DNA from: RGIG4608 sp964413365
GTDB taxonomy: Bacteria > Bacillota > Clostridia > Oscillospirales > CAG-272
Length of the DNA stretch: 24,655 nucleotides
Direction: 5' to 3'
Assembly: GCA_964413365.1 (NCBI GenBank)
Contig: CAYPRM010000020.1
Coordinates: 1 to 24,655 of the forward strand
Shown here: piece after piece, positions 8,665 to 17,638 of the stretch
Position numbering within the stretch: position 1 is the stretch's first letter
Layout: the number at the start of each line of letters is the position of its first letter
Position numbers and translations under genes: made by a program
Notes under the pieces: generated by a model
The model's input: only the letters and a program-made list of their open reading frames with translations
Told to the model about the DNA's origin: nothing
Databases searched by the model: none

Positions 8665-8700
8665 AATTTCCAAGACCGTGTCATTGGAAATTGGTTTTTC
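8665..8700. other. Stem-loop before the PFOR promoter
   Basis: The 9-bp stem AATTTCCAA/TTGGAAATT (8665-8673 with 8684-8692) with a 10-base loop is followed by GGTTTTTC. It could be a terminator protecting the PFOR promoter from read-through; the loop is long and the stem AT-rich, so this is uncertain. Confidence 0.4.
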
Positions 8701-8798
8701 ACTATTTACCTTTACAGTAAAAAATATATTTCAACAAAAATAATTTGAAATCTTCGGCACAATAGTTGAAATTTTTCCCCGCTTTTTTCAAGAAACTC

Positions 8799-8827
8799 TT
8801 TACAATCGTGAAATTTTGTGTTAAAAT
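8799..8827 (+). promoter_or_regulatory. PFOR promoter
   Basis: TTTACA (8799-8804) and TAAAAT (8822-8827) are separated by 17 bases, with TGT before the -10. The leader is about 60 bases and ends in a strong AGGAGG (8882-8887) nine bases before the ATG. Confidence 0.75.
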
Positions 8828-8896
8828 AAATGTGTATGTTCAATGATAATAAGCTTTTACGAACAATTTTCTAAAATTTTCAGGAGGAAATCAAAA

Positions 8897-11800
8897 ATGG
8901 CAATCCAGAGAAAGAAAATTTCAATGGACGGCAACACCGCCGCCGCGCACGTATCGTACGCGTTCACCGAGGTTGCCGCTATTTACCCCATCACTCCCTC
9001 AAGCCCCATGGCTGAGGTAACCGATACCTGGTCCGCGACGGACAAGAATATCTTCGGCGAGCCCGCAAAGAATATTCTCGGTCAGAACGTTCAGGTCATC
9101 GAAATGGAATCCGAGGCAGGTGCTGCAGGTGCCGTTCACGGCTCTCTTGCGGCAGGCGCACTCACCACGACCTACACTGCATCTCAGGGACTTCTTCTTA
9201 TGATCCCCAATATGTACAAGATCGCCGGCGAGCTCCTTCCCTGCGTTATCCACGTTTCCGCACGTGCGGTAGCATCTCATGCGCTCAACATCTTCGGCGA
9301 TCATTCCGACGTCTACGCTTGCCGTCAGACAGGATTTGCAATGATGGCTGAGACTAACCAGCAGGAGATCATGGACCTTGGCGCAGTTGCTCACCTTGCA
9401 ACCATCAAGGGCAGAGTCCCCGTGCTCAACTTCTTCGACGGCTTCCGTACCTCTCACGAGATACAGAAGATCGAGGCATGGGATTACAAGGATCTCGACG
9501 AGATGGTCGATAAGGACGCTCTCGCCGCATTCCGCGCACGCTCCATCAACCCCGAGCACCCCTTGGCGCAGTTGCTCACCTTGCAACCATCAAGGGCAGA
9601 GTCCCCGTGCTCAACTTCTTCGACGGCTTCCGTACCTCTCACGAGATACAGAAGATCGAGGCATGGGATTACAAGGATCTCGACGAGATGGTCGATAAGG
9701 ACGCTCTCGCCGCATTCCGCGCACGCTCCATCAACCCCGAGCACCCCGTTCTCCGCGGTTCTGCTGAGAATGGCGATATCTTCTTCCAGCACAGAGAGGC
9801 TTGCAACTCGTACTACGAGGCATTCCCCGCTGTCGTTGAGGAATATATGGATAAGGTAAACGCAAAGCTCGGTACTGATTATAAGCTCTTTAACTACTAC
9901 GGTGCTCCCGACGCTGACAGAGTTATCGTCGCTATGGGCTCTGTATGCGACGTTACCGAGGAGGTCATCGACTACCTTCTTGCAAAGGGTGAAAAGGTCG
10001 GTCTTGTAAAGGTAAGACTCTACCGTCCCTTCGTTGCAGAGAAGCTCTCCGAGGCAATTCCCACAAGCGTTAAGAGGATCGCAGTCCTCGATAGAACTAA
10101 GGAGCCCGGCTCCCTCGGCGAGCCCCTCTTCCTTGACGTCGTTGCCGCTCTTAACGAGGTAGGCAGACAGATAAAGGTAGTCGGCGGTCGTTACGGTCTC
10201 GGCTCTAAGGATACTACACCCGCATCCATCTTCGCAGTTTACGATAACCTCGCTCTCGATACGCCCAAGGGACATTTCACCATCGGCATCGTGGACGACG
10301 TAACGGGACATTCTCTTCCCGAGACAGTCGCTCCCAATACCGCTCCCGCAGGCACAGTATCCTGCAAGTTCTGGGGACTCGGCGGCGACGGAACTGTCGG
10401 TGCAAACAAGAACTCCATCAAGATCATCGGTGACCATACCGATAAGAATATTCAGGCATACTTCCAGTATGACTCAAAGAAAACGGGCGGCGTAACGATC
10501 TCCCACCTCCGCTTCGGCGACAGCAAGATCAAGTCCCCCTACTATATCACAAAGGCTAACTTCGTAGCGTGCCATAACAGCTCCTACATCCTTAAGGGCT
10601 ATGAGATCGTTCAGGACGTTGTCCCCGGCGGCACGTTCCTTCTCGACTGCCAGTGGAACGCTGAGGAGCTTGAGACGCACCTTCCTGCATCCGTTAAGTC
10701 CTATATCGCAAATAACGGTATCAACTTCTATACCATCGACGCTACCAGCATCGCAACCAAGAGAATAGGTAACGCAAAGGTAAAGAATACGGTCCTTCAG
10801 TCCGCATTCTTCGCACTTGCTAATATCCTCCCTGCCGCTGACGCTATCGAGTATATGAAGAAGATGGCTTATAAGTCCTATATCAAGAAGGGACAGGCTA
10901 TGGTCGACCTCAACTACGCCGCTATCGACGCAGGCGCTGACGCATTCGTAAAGGTCGAGGTTCCCGAGAGCTGGAAGACCGTTGATACGGCTAAGACTCC
11001 CGAGAGCGTAGAGGGTAATAGGCCTGAGCTCGTTAAGTATGTAAACGAGATCGTAAATCCCGTTTCCAAGATGGGCGGCGATAAGCTTCCCGTTTCCGCA
11101 TTCACCGATTACGTTGACGGTACACTTCCTCAGGGTGCTGCTGCTTATGAGAAGAGAGGCGTTGCTGTAAACGTTCCCGAGTGGATCCCCGAGAACTGCA
11201 TCCAGTGTAACAGCTGTGCATTCGTTTGCCCCCATGCTACTATCCGTCCCTTCGCTATGACCGAGGAGGAGGCAGCAGGCGCACCCGAGTCCACTAAGTT
11301 CGCCGCAAAGCCCGTTCTCAAGACAAATTATAAGTTCACAATGGCTGTATCTCCCCTTGACTGCATGGGCTGTACGCTCTGCGTAAAGGCGTGCCCCGTC
11401 AATAATAAGGCGGCTAAGGACGGCACGGATAAGATCGCTATCAGAATGGTATCTCAGGAATCTCAGGCTGATCAGCAGGCAGCGTTCGATTACGCGGTCG
11501 CTCACGTCAGCGAGAAGCCCGAGCTCATCAATAACACCGTAAAGGGCTCTCAGTTCAAGCAGCCCCTGCTTGAATTCTCAGGCTCGTGCGCAGGCTGTGC
11601 AGAAACATCCTACGCTCGCCTCATCACTCAGCTCTTCGGTGAGAGAATGTATATCTCCAACGCAACAGGATGCTCCTCCATTTGGGGTGGCTCCGCTCCC
11701 GCAACTCCCTATACGGTAAATAAGGAAAGCGGCAGAGGTCCTGCTTGGGCTAACTCCCTCTTTGAGGATAACGCAGAGCACGGTCTCGGTATGGCGTTCG

Positions 11801-12678
11801 CTCAGAAGACGCTCCGCAATAAGCTTATAGGATACGTAAGAGAGCTTCGTGAGCAGGTGCAGAACGAGGACGTTATCGCCGCTATCGACGAGTACCTCGC
11901 AACACTTGATGACGGTAAGGCTAATGAGAAGGCTACTAAGGCTCTCGTTGCAGCTCTTGAAAATTGCAAGTGCGATAACGAGCTCAAGACAAAGATCCTC
12001 GCCGAGAAGAACTACCTCTCCAAGAAGTCCGTTTGGATCTTCGGTGGAGACGGCTGGGCTTATGATATCGGATTTGGCGGTCTTGACCACGTGCTCGCTT
12101 CGGGTGAGAACGTAAACGTTATGGTATTCGATACCGAGGTGTACTCCAACACGGGCGGACAGGCTTCCAAGGCATCCAATATCGGTCAGGTCGCTCAGTT
12201 CGCAGCTGCAGGTAAGGCTATCGGTAAGAAGAATCTCGCCGAGATCGCTATGTCCTACGGCTATGTATACGTAGCACAGATCGCTATGGGCGCTGATATG
12301 AACCAGACGCTTAAGGCTCTCGCCGAGGCTGAGGCTTATAACGGTCCCTCCATCGTCATCGGCTACGCTCCCTGCGAGATGCACGGTGTTAAGGGCGGAA
12401 TGCAGAACTGCCAGCTCGAGATGAAGAAGGCAGTCGAGGCAGGCTATTGGCAGATGTTCCGCTATAATCCTGCACTTAAGGCTGAGGGCAAGAATCCTCT
12501 TACCATCGACTCTAAGGAGCCCACAGCTAATTACGTAGACTTCATTAAGAGCGAAACTCGCTACGCACGCCTCGCGCAGTCCTTCCCCGAGAGAGCAGAA
12601 AAGCTCTTCGCAAAGGCTGAGGAGAATGCAAAGGCTAAGTACGATAGACTCCAGAAAATGGGTAAGCTCTACGAGTAA
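8897..12678 (+). pseudogene. nifJ: Pyruvate:ferredoxin (flavodoxin) oxidoreductase, frameshifted by a 185-bp tandem duplication
   Basis: PFOR oxidises pyruvate to acetyl-CoA and CO2 and reduces ferredoxin, the central step of anaerobic pyruvate metabolism. The N-terminal part has YPITPSSPMAEVTD. Two [4Fe-4S] motifs follow, CIQCNSCAFVCP and CMGCTLCVKACP. The C-terminal TPP domain has CAGCAETSYARL, GGDGWAYDIGFGGLDH and DTEVYSNTGGQASKAS. The reading frame starting at 8897 stops at 9859 after 320 residues. The rest is open in another frame from about 9607 to 12678. The break is caused by a perfect duplication of 185 bases, not divisible by three. Removing one copy restores a 1198-residue protein, close to the normal 1170-1200 of the family. 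Codon choice (AAG, GCT, GTT, CTC) suggests a highly expressed gene. An assembly error is at least as likely as a real mutation, since loss of PFOR would be costly to such an anaerobe. Confidence 0.93.
9376..9747 (+). repeat. Perfect 185-bp tandem direct duplication inside PFOR
   Basis: Bases 9376-9562 recur as 9561-9747 with an offset of 185 and no visible difference. The copies overlap by CC, a two-base microhomology at the junction. The unit encodes the PFOR segment from LGAVAHLATIKG to SINPEHP. Confidence 0.95.
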
Positions 12679-12703
12679 GCTAAAATATAGCATAAGCTGA
12701 AAT

Positions 12704-12743
12704 AAACCAAAAGCACAGAGGTCCGCCTCTGTGCTTTTGGTTT
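12704..12743. terminator. Bidirectional terminator between PFOR and the DUF378 gene
   Basis: A perfect 17-bp stem (12704-12720 with 12727-12743) with a 6-base loop carries AAAA and TTTT tracts within the arms, suiting termination from both sides of this convergent pair. Confidence 0.9.
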
Positions 12744-12773
12744 AATAATCGATCGCTCGGTTTTTTAGTGTTT

Positions 12774-12977
12774 TCAAGTAGCGTCGCAGGGTGTGCGGAA
12801 CAGCAACGAGATGCACCAAAGTCCTGCGATCGCGACGAGGGTGTAGATGATCCTCGCGACCAGCGCCGCAGGCCCTCCGCAGATCCATGCAACTATATCG
12901 AACTGAAACAGCCCGATCGAGCCCCAATTCACCGCGCCGATGATCGTCAAAACGAGTGCTATCTTATCTATTATCAT
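12774..12977 (-). CDS. DUF378 family small membrane protein
   Basis: This 67-residue protein has two hydrophobic segments (about 4-24 and 36-58). The N-terminal sequence IDKIALVLTIIGAVNWGSIGLF carries the AVNWG signature of DUF378 (YuzA-like) proteins; the family has no established biochemical role. The start at 12977 is preceded by GGAGGTG. An upstream in-frame ATG at 13019 would add residues unlike the family. It is convergent with PFOR and divergent from the exonuclease gene. An inverted repeat lies 22-62 bases upstream of its start. Confidence 0.85.
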   Translation of the reverse strand: MIIDKIALVLTIIGAVNWGSIGLFQFDIVAWICGGPAALVARIIYTLVAIAGLWCISLLFRTPCDAT

Positions 12978-12998
12978 ATTTTCACCTCCGAAAAATGG

Positions 12999-13039
12999 AA
13001 AATATTTGCCATGTGGCATTTCCCGTCTGCAAATATTTT
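12999..13039. promoter_or_regulatory. Inverted repeat upstream of the DUF378 gene
   Basis: AAAATATTTGC (12999-13009) and GCAAATATTTT (13029-13039) are perfect 11-base arms separated by 19 bases. The element lies in the leader or promoter region of the minus-strand DUF378 gene. It may be an operator or an RNA hairpin; no family was recognised. Confidence 0.45.
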
Positions 13040-13099
13040 TACCTTCTCACAAAAAAATTATTCGCAAAAAATAAAAATAAAGTATTTTTGTCAATTCCC

Positions 13100-13128
13100 T
13101 TGAAAAATCGGACGTTTTGTGGTATACT
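13100..13128 (+). promoter_or_regulatory. Promoter of the exonuclease gene
   Basis: TTGAAA (13100-13105) and TATACT (13123-13128) are separated by 17 bases, with TGG before the -10. The predicted start is near 13135, which argues against translation from the ATG at 13137 and for the TTG at 13194. Confidence 0.78.
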
Positions 13129-13193
13129 GAACCTTAGTGCCGTCATCGGCAGAAATTCGAATAATTTTATTTTACAATATATGGAGATTTGAT

Positions 13194-14279
13194 TTGAAAA
13201 CAACATTGCAGCTGCGTCCGGGCTTGAGCATACCCGCGATAACGCAGGATGTCGCACGCGCAAAGCAGTATCTTACGCGCGCCGAGCTCAAAAAGATCCA
13301 CTTGAAGCCCACCGCCCTTCCCTGTGCCTTCAGGGAGGTCGACGATGAGTCGGTCATGTTCTATTTCAGCCCCGACGCCGTTGAGGAAGCGGATGTCGAC
13401 GACTGGCATTTCAGCTACTCGAGGGAGCAGATCGAGGTCCTCCCGTCGGGCACCGTCATTGAGAGAATGAGCACGCGCCGCGCGGCGTCCTACGGATTTT
13501 TCACGCGCGAAAGGCTCGCCGCTCTCCACTACGAGGCAGTCGAGGAGCCCGTCGGCTTTTCGGTCAAGAAAAACGGCGACAGGATCTATTTCTACGACAA
13601 AAGGACCTGCATCCGCCAGCCCCTCATGTGCGTCAGATGCGGAAAGAATGTCAGATTTAAGAAAAAACTCTGCGAGAGCTGCTACGAGCTTGACCTCGCC
13701 GAGAGAAGAAAGATCGGAAACGCATACAGAGCACAGAGCTTCGGCATGAAGAGGGAGAGAGTTCTCTTCTTCGACCTCGAGCTCACGGGATTTTACGATA
13801 GAGATGAGATCATTTCCATTTCCATCATCGACGGCACGGGCAGACTCATAATGAACACCCTCGTCAAGCCCACGCACACGCAAAAATGGAAAAAGACCGA
13901 GAAGATCCACGGGATCACTCCCGAAATGGTCAAGGACGCTCCCACCCTCGGCGAGCTTACCGACGAGATCAAGGCGATCTTCGCGGAGGCGGATAATATC
14001 ATCGCCTACGGAGTTTCCACGGATTATAGCCACATCAAATACATATATGACACCGAGGAGGAGCGCGTGGCTCTCAAGTCGAAGGTGCGCTGCTGTGCCT
14101 CCGAGTACGTCAGATATATGCACGAAAATCATCCCGAGCTCGTCCACGCATCCCTCACCGACGCCATGGAATGTCTCCACATCGAGTGGGAGGGCGGCGT
14201 CGCACACTCGTCCCTGCCCGATACCTACGGTTGCCGCAGAGTCTGGGAAAAGCTGTTCCCGAGCTACTACGAGAATTGA
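13194..14279 (+). CDS. DEDDh 3'-5' exonuclease domain protein with zinc ribbon and unknown N-terminal domain
   Basis: The protein has 361 residues if translation starts at TTG 13194, which has GGAGA seven bases upstream; the longer frame from ATG 13137 would begin two bases after the predicted transcript start. The first 140 residues match no family I recognise. A four-cysteine cluster CVRCGKNVRFKKKLCESCYE (Cys about 146, 149, 160, 163) looks like a zinc ribbon. The C-terminal domain resembles the DnaQ/epsilon exonuclease fold: FDLELTGF (D about 194, E 196), a middle YGVSTDYSH and HSSLPDTYG, which supplies the terminal His and Asp of DEDDh. It probably degrades single-stranded DNA or RNA ends or trims RNA. 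It stands alone with its own promoter. The exonuclease fold is well supported; the substrate is unknown. Confidence 0.82.
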   Translation: MKTTLQLRPGLSIPAITQDVARAKQYLTRAELKKIHLKPTALPCAFREVDDESVMFYFSPDAVEEADVDDWHFSYSREQIEVLPSGTVIERMSTRRAASYGFFTRERLAALHYEAVEEPVGFSVKKNGDRIYFYDKRTCIRQPLMCVRCGKNVRFKKKLCESCYELDLAERRKIGNAYRAQSFGMKRERVLFFDLELTGFYDRDEIISISIIDGTGRLIMNTLVKPTHTQKWKKTEKIHGITPEMVKDAPTLGELTDEIKAIFAEADNIIAYGVSTDYSHIKYIYDTEEERVALKSKVRCCASEYVRYMHENHPELVHASLTDAMECLHIEWEGGVAHSSLPDTYGCRRVWEKLFPSYYEN

Positions 14280-14305
14280 CCGACGAGTAATTTATAGCAA
14301 TATTC

Positions 14306-14332
14306 GCCCCCAATGCCAACCGCCTTGGGGGC
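14306..14332 (+). terminator. Possible terminator after the exonuclease gene
   Basis: The stem GCCCCCAA/TTGGGGGC (14306-14313 with 14325-14332) has an 11-base loop. The following sequence TTGCTGT is poor in T, so efficiency is doubtful. Confidence 0.5.
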
Positions 14333-14361
14333 TTGCTGTATCGTACCGCCGCCTTTTGCTC

Positions 14362-14390
14362 TTGACAAGGCAGGTAAATAGTGGTATAAT
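14362..14390 (+). promoter_or_regulatory. Promoter of the InlB-repeat lipoprotein gene
   Basis: Perfect TTGACA (14362-14367) and TATAAT (14385-14390) are separated by 17 bases and preceded by TGG, so this is predicted to be a strong promoter. The short leader holds a small hairpin GCTAC/GTAGC (14405-14409 with 14415-14419) and GGAGG at 14441-14445. Confidence 0.88.
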
Positions 14391-14452
14391 AAGGTACTGG
14401 CGGTGCTACTTTATGTAGCGTGGCCTGAATCTCACTCTTTGGAGGAAGAATT

Positions 14453-15871
14453 ATGTTCAAGCAAATTCGCGTATCATTGGCATTTCTGCTCTGTCTTTCT
14501 CTCGTTGTCGGCACGGCGTTCACGATCATTTCGTGCGTTGATGGCGGCAATACTACAACGACCACCACGACAACGGCAACAACTGCCGAAAGGATCGAAA
14601 AGGACGATCCCTCTGGCGGCACGGCAGATCCCGACAAAGACACGACCACATCAACGACCGACAAGCCCGAGCCTAAGCCCGAGACCTACTCGTTCTATGC
14701 GTTGGCAAGGCGCATCAGCGACAAGGGCATGCATGAGGGCGGCGACGTTCGTGATCTTGAGGATAACAGCGTTGCATACATTGATTATAACGAGCCCGTC
14801 GGCACTCAGAGAACGCTCGTTTCGTTCTGCTATCCCGATCATTATTTCCTCGGCTGGTATTCCAACGACGCGGAGCTCGTGGCAAAGGATGGCGCAAAGC
14901 TCTTTACTGACAACGACGACGGCATTACCTACGCTCTCGTTTCCGAGGAAAAGACCTATACCCTTACTATTGATAAGGATATAAGGATCTGCGCACTCTA
15001 CGCTCACAAAAACGACGCCATTTCCATAGAATACGGAATAAGAGGAGTCTCCACGAGGAACGGAAAGCCCACAAAGACCATTGTGTCAACGGACAGCGAC
15101 GATAAGCCGAACTTCATATATATGGACTTTTACGTACACTATCCCGACGGTTCTCAAGAGAGCGATTATTGCATCGTTGATAAGGGCGGACTTGATTATG
15201 ATACGCCCGGTACGTATACCATCACGATTACGGCGGAAAACTTCCCCTACCTCAGAGATTCCTTCGAGATCGAGGTGGTGGATCACGGGCACAGGCTTCA
15301 GGTCAATCACGGTCTCAACGTTGCCACGAAATTTATATATAACTATGTCAACGATAAGCTCTCCTACATTGACACGATCGTCCCCACAGGTAAGCTCGTT
15401 ACTGTCATGGCAGTGCCGCAGGACGAATACGGCTTCCTCGGCTGGTACGATAAAAACGGAAACCTTGTTTCCGAGGAGTTGGTCTATACCTTTACTATGC
15501 CCAACGGGCCTGTCGAGCTTTATGCCGAGGTCGATAGAAGTACTGCCCTCACAAAGGTCAGTATTTGGGGCGGAAACGGCGGACGAGTCTGCGACGGATT
15601 TGGAAATGATCCCCCCTTCTACTCGTTTGGATATAAGGAGGAGTTCTGGCGTTGCACAGGCACGACATTCACCCTTACCGCAATCCCCGATGAGGGATAT
15701 AGATTCGTCGGCTGGTATAGAGATGTCTACGGACTCAATAATGACGTTCAGTATGAGGACGCCGAGAAGGTCTGCGACGTTCCCACGTTTGAGATAGAGA
15801 CCACCGAGGATGATAAAAACACCTCCATCATCTATTATCCCGTTTTCGAGAAAATAGAGACCGAGGAATAG
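14453..15871 (+). CDS. Surface lipoprotein with FLGWY (InlB B-type) repeats
   Basis: This is a 472-residue exported protein. The signal peptide ends in IISC with Cys28 as the likely lipid anchor; Ile at the -2 position is unusual. A Thr/Asp/Pro-rich linker (about 34-77) follows. Three repeats carry the FLGWY or FVGWY signature at about 132-136, 328-332 and 418-422, typical of InlB B-repeat or Listeria-Bacteroides repeat domains. Between the first two, about 190-277, lies an Ig-like segment ending DYDTPGTYTITITAENFPYL. Such proteins are usually cell-surface adhesion or scaffold modules; no catalytic motif is visible. It has a strong own promoter and its own terminator, so it is a monocistronic unit. 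GGAGG lies seven bases before the ATG. The specific binding partner is unknown. Confidence 0.85.
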   Translation: MFKQIRVSLAFLLCLSLVVGTAFTIISCVDGGNTTTTTTTTATTAERIEKDDPSGGTADPDKDTTTSTTDKPEPKPETYSFYALARRISDKGMHEGGDVRDLEDNSVAYIDYNEPVGTQRTLVSFCYPDHYFLGWYSNDAELVAKDGAKLFTDNDDGITYALVSEEKTYTLTIDKDIRICALYAHKNDAISIEYGIRGVSTRNGKPTKTIVSTDSDDKPNFIYMDFYVHYPDGSQESDYCIVDKGGLDYDTPGTYTITITAENFPYLRDSFEIEVVDHGHRLQVNHGLNVATKFIYNYVNDKLSYIDTIVPTGKLVTVMAVPQDEYGFLGWYDKNGNLVSEELVYTFTMPNGPVELYAEVDRSTALTKVSIWGGNGGRVCDGFGNDPPFYSFGYKEEFWRCTGTTFTLTAIPDEGYRFVGWYRDVYGLNNDVQYEDAEKVCDVPTFEIETTEDDKNTSIIYYPVFEKIETEE

Positions 15872-15878
15872 AAAATAT

Positions 15879-15910
15879 GCCCTCCCTGACTTGCTCACGG
15901 GAGGGCTTTT
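15879..15910 (+). terminator. Terminator of the InlB-repeat lipoprotein gene
   Basis: The perfect 8-bp stem GCCCTCCC/GGGAGGGC (15879-15886 with 15899-15906) is followed by TTTT, seven bases after the stop codon. Confidence 0.82.
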
Positions 15911-15973
15911 GTATGCCTGCCTGCAATATCGCAAAAACCTGCGCGCCCGCGGCAGCTTCAGGCTCCTGCAAGA

Positions 15974-16591
15974 TCAAATTTCCGCCTCGCCACGCTCCTG
16001 CTCGGGCAATTCGTAGATCAGATCGGGTGATGGCAGGGCGGCGCCGTCGATGAGCGCATCGAAATACCTCGCCCCGTCCGACAGCTCCGCAAGCACCCCC
16101 TCAACGTGCAAAAAACGCACTGCCGCAAAGGAATACGTCGACAGCGGACGGTCCAACGCGTCGTTCGATTGCGCGCAAACGAGGACATCTCCGCCAAGAA
16201 ACCCCGAAACGACCAGCGTATGATAAAATTCCCCGACATCGTTTGCAAGCTGGATCAGATCGCCGGCCTCAAGCCGCTCGCGCATCACCTCGGAGCAAAA
16301 CGGTCCTCGCCGTGCCGTCCGTGCAGGAAAATCGCCGATTCCGCAAAGAAATCCGTATAGCTCGCCGACGCCGCTCCACGCAGGCGAGCGGTCGTCGAGA
16401 TCGACGTAGTACCAGCCGAAGGTAGGCTCGGGATTCATCACAAGCGAGCCTGCGAGCAGGCATTGCGAGGCGAAATTTGTGCAATTTCCGCCGCCGCCCG
16501 TGAAGTCGAAGAAGAGTGGGTTCCGCGAAAGCGCCCACCTCCGCGCGTACTCGACCGCCCGACCGCGATCGTATGATTTGAGTGCTAACAT
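15974..16591 (-). CDS. Putative amidase domain protein (Amidase_6 family)
   Basis: This 205-residue protein matches the Amidase_6 pattern: YDRGRAVEYARRWALSRNP, then GGGGNCTNFASQC with the likely catalytic Cys37, GWYYVDLDDRSPAW, a basic-flanked GDLIQLAND and the histidine of FYHTLVVSG (His124). NlpC/P60-like amidases of this type cleave amide bonds, often in peptidoglycan, but the natural substrate is not established for this family. No signal peptide or membrane anchor is present, so it is either intracellular or released by lysis. The start at 16591 has GGAGG nine bases upstream. The gene is convergent with the lipoprotein gene and shares no operon. It ends about 64 bases after the lipoprotein terminator. 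Confidence 0.85.
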   Translation of the reverse strand: MLALKSYDRGRAVEYARRWALSRNPLFFDFTGGGGNCTNFASQCLLAGSLVMNPEPTFGWYYVDLDDRSPAWSGVGELYGFLCGIGDFPARTARRGPFCSEVMRERLEAGDLIQLANDVGEFYHTLVVSGFLGGDVLVCAQSNDALDRPLSTYSFAAVRFLHVEGVLAELSDGARYFDALIDGAALPSPDLIYELPEQERGEAEI

Positions 16592-16801
16592 TCACTAAAA
16601 CCTCCAAAATTAACAATTTGTGGGTGTTCTCAATTAAAAATATTATCCCAACGCCGTAAATATCACTACGTGCGGAATTACGAGGGCGCAAAAAAAAGCC
16701 TTCCCTGCCGATCGGGGTTTCCCGATGCGAGCAACGCGAGTGTTGGAGGTTCGCGGCTACGTTCGCGACGCTCTGTGTGCTCACGAAAGCACCGCGAGAC
16801 G
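16592..16801. other. Intergenic region, repeat-like, before a truncated LRR gene
   Basis: The left part is the AT-rich leader of the amidase gene. The right part (about 16690-16801) is GC-rich with small hairpins such as ATCGGG/CCCGAT and two TTCGCG words. It reads directly into an LRR coding sequence without a promoter or ribosome site, so it may be an interspersed repeat that replaced the 5' end of the LRR gene. Confidence 0.4.
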
Positions 16802-17446
16802 ATGACAGGCATCGCCGCAACCTGCACGACCACAGGACTTACAGAGGGTAAAAAATGCTCTGACTGCTATGCTATTCTTATCGCACAGGCAATAATTCCC
16901 GAAAAGCCGCACACCGAGAGCGATTGGATCATTGACATCGCGGCGACGACCGAGCTTGAGGGCGAAAAGCACACCGAGTGCACCGTCTGCGGCGCAACTG
17001 TCCGCACTGTCGCGATCCCCTGCTCCAGCTCCGAAGGACTCCTCTTTAGACTTAATTCCGACAGAAAAAGCTACACCGTGGTCGGGATCGGCACCTGCAC
17101 CGACACGAAGCTGATAATTCCGAGCAAATATAATGGACTCCCCGTAACGGCGATCGGCAACGATTTTGTAAAGGGCAACGCCTCGATCATCAGTATCAAT
17201 ATCCCTGACAGTATAACAAATATCGGCAGTAATGCGTTCTCTGGTTGCACCTCGCTGACGAGCATAACTATCCCCGACAGCGTAACGAGTATAGGCCAAT
17301 TTGCGTTTTATGATTGCACCTCGCTGACAAGAATTTGCTACAACGGCACGAAGGCACAGTGGAATTCTATTAGAAAAATAAATCATTGGAACATCTCCAC
17401 CGGCAACTGCACGATCTACTGCACCGACGGCAATATTTCTAAATAA
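16802..17446 (+). pseudogene. 5'-truncated BspA-type leucine-rich-repeat surface protein
   Basis: The frame is open from 16670, but recognisable protein begins near the ATG at 16802. It starts with two Cys-containing modules of the kind GIAATCTTTGLTEGKKCSDC and EKPHTESDWIIDIAATTELE...CTVCG, common in large Clostridial surface proteins. A short hinge and then two LRR_5 repeats (INIPDSITNIGSNAFSGCTS, ITIPDSVTSIGQFAFYDCTS) follow, and a typical end RICYNGTKAQWNSI. There is no signal peptide, no promoter and no ribosome site before 16802. Full-length relatives are exported and much longer. It is most likely a gene remnant that lost its 5' end. Translation of a small cytoplasmic protein cannot be ruled out. 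Confidence 0.75.
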
Positions 17447-17458
17447 CCCAACACAAAT

Positions 17459-17489
17459 CAAGCCCCGACTCCTTGAGTCGGGGCTTTTG
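17459..17489 (+). terminator. Terminator after the LRR remnant
   Basis: The perfect 10-bp stem AGCCCCGACT/AGTCGGGGCT (17461-17470 with 17476-17485) with a 5-base loop is followed by TTT. It isolates the next promoter from upstream transcription. Confidence 0.88.
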
Positions 17490-17549
17490 ATACTTTGAGG
17501 GTAAATTTACGCGTGTCGGGTACTTGCGGCCATTTTTGTTTTTTGGGTA

Positions 17550-17578
17550 TTGACAAAAGTGAACATTTGTTCTATAAT
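17550..17578 (+). promoter_or_regulatory. Consensus promoter containing a LexA/DinR (SOS) box
   Basis: Perfect TTGACA (17550-17555) and TATAAT (17573-17578) are separated by 17 bases. The spacer ends with GAACATTTGTTC (17561-17572), which fits the Gram-positive LexA half-site arrangement GAAC-N4-GTTC. LexA bound here would block RNA polymerase directly. LexA binding is inference from the motif. Confidence 0.75.
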
Positions 17579-17638
17579 GGTTATACAAGCATCTATGTGT
17601 GGTAAAAAATCCGCAAAAATCGAGGAAGGAGGAGGAAA

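Noticed and set aside
9376..9859. Programmed frameshift in PFOR
   Set aside because: The frame change results from a perfect sequence duplication, not from a slippery site, and the duplicated peptide would disrupt the fold.
10474..12693. Long minus-strand frames opposite PFOR
   Set aside because: They are shadows of a codon-biased gene; the iron-sulfur and TPP motifs are on the plus strand.
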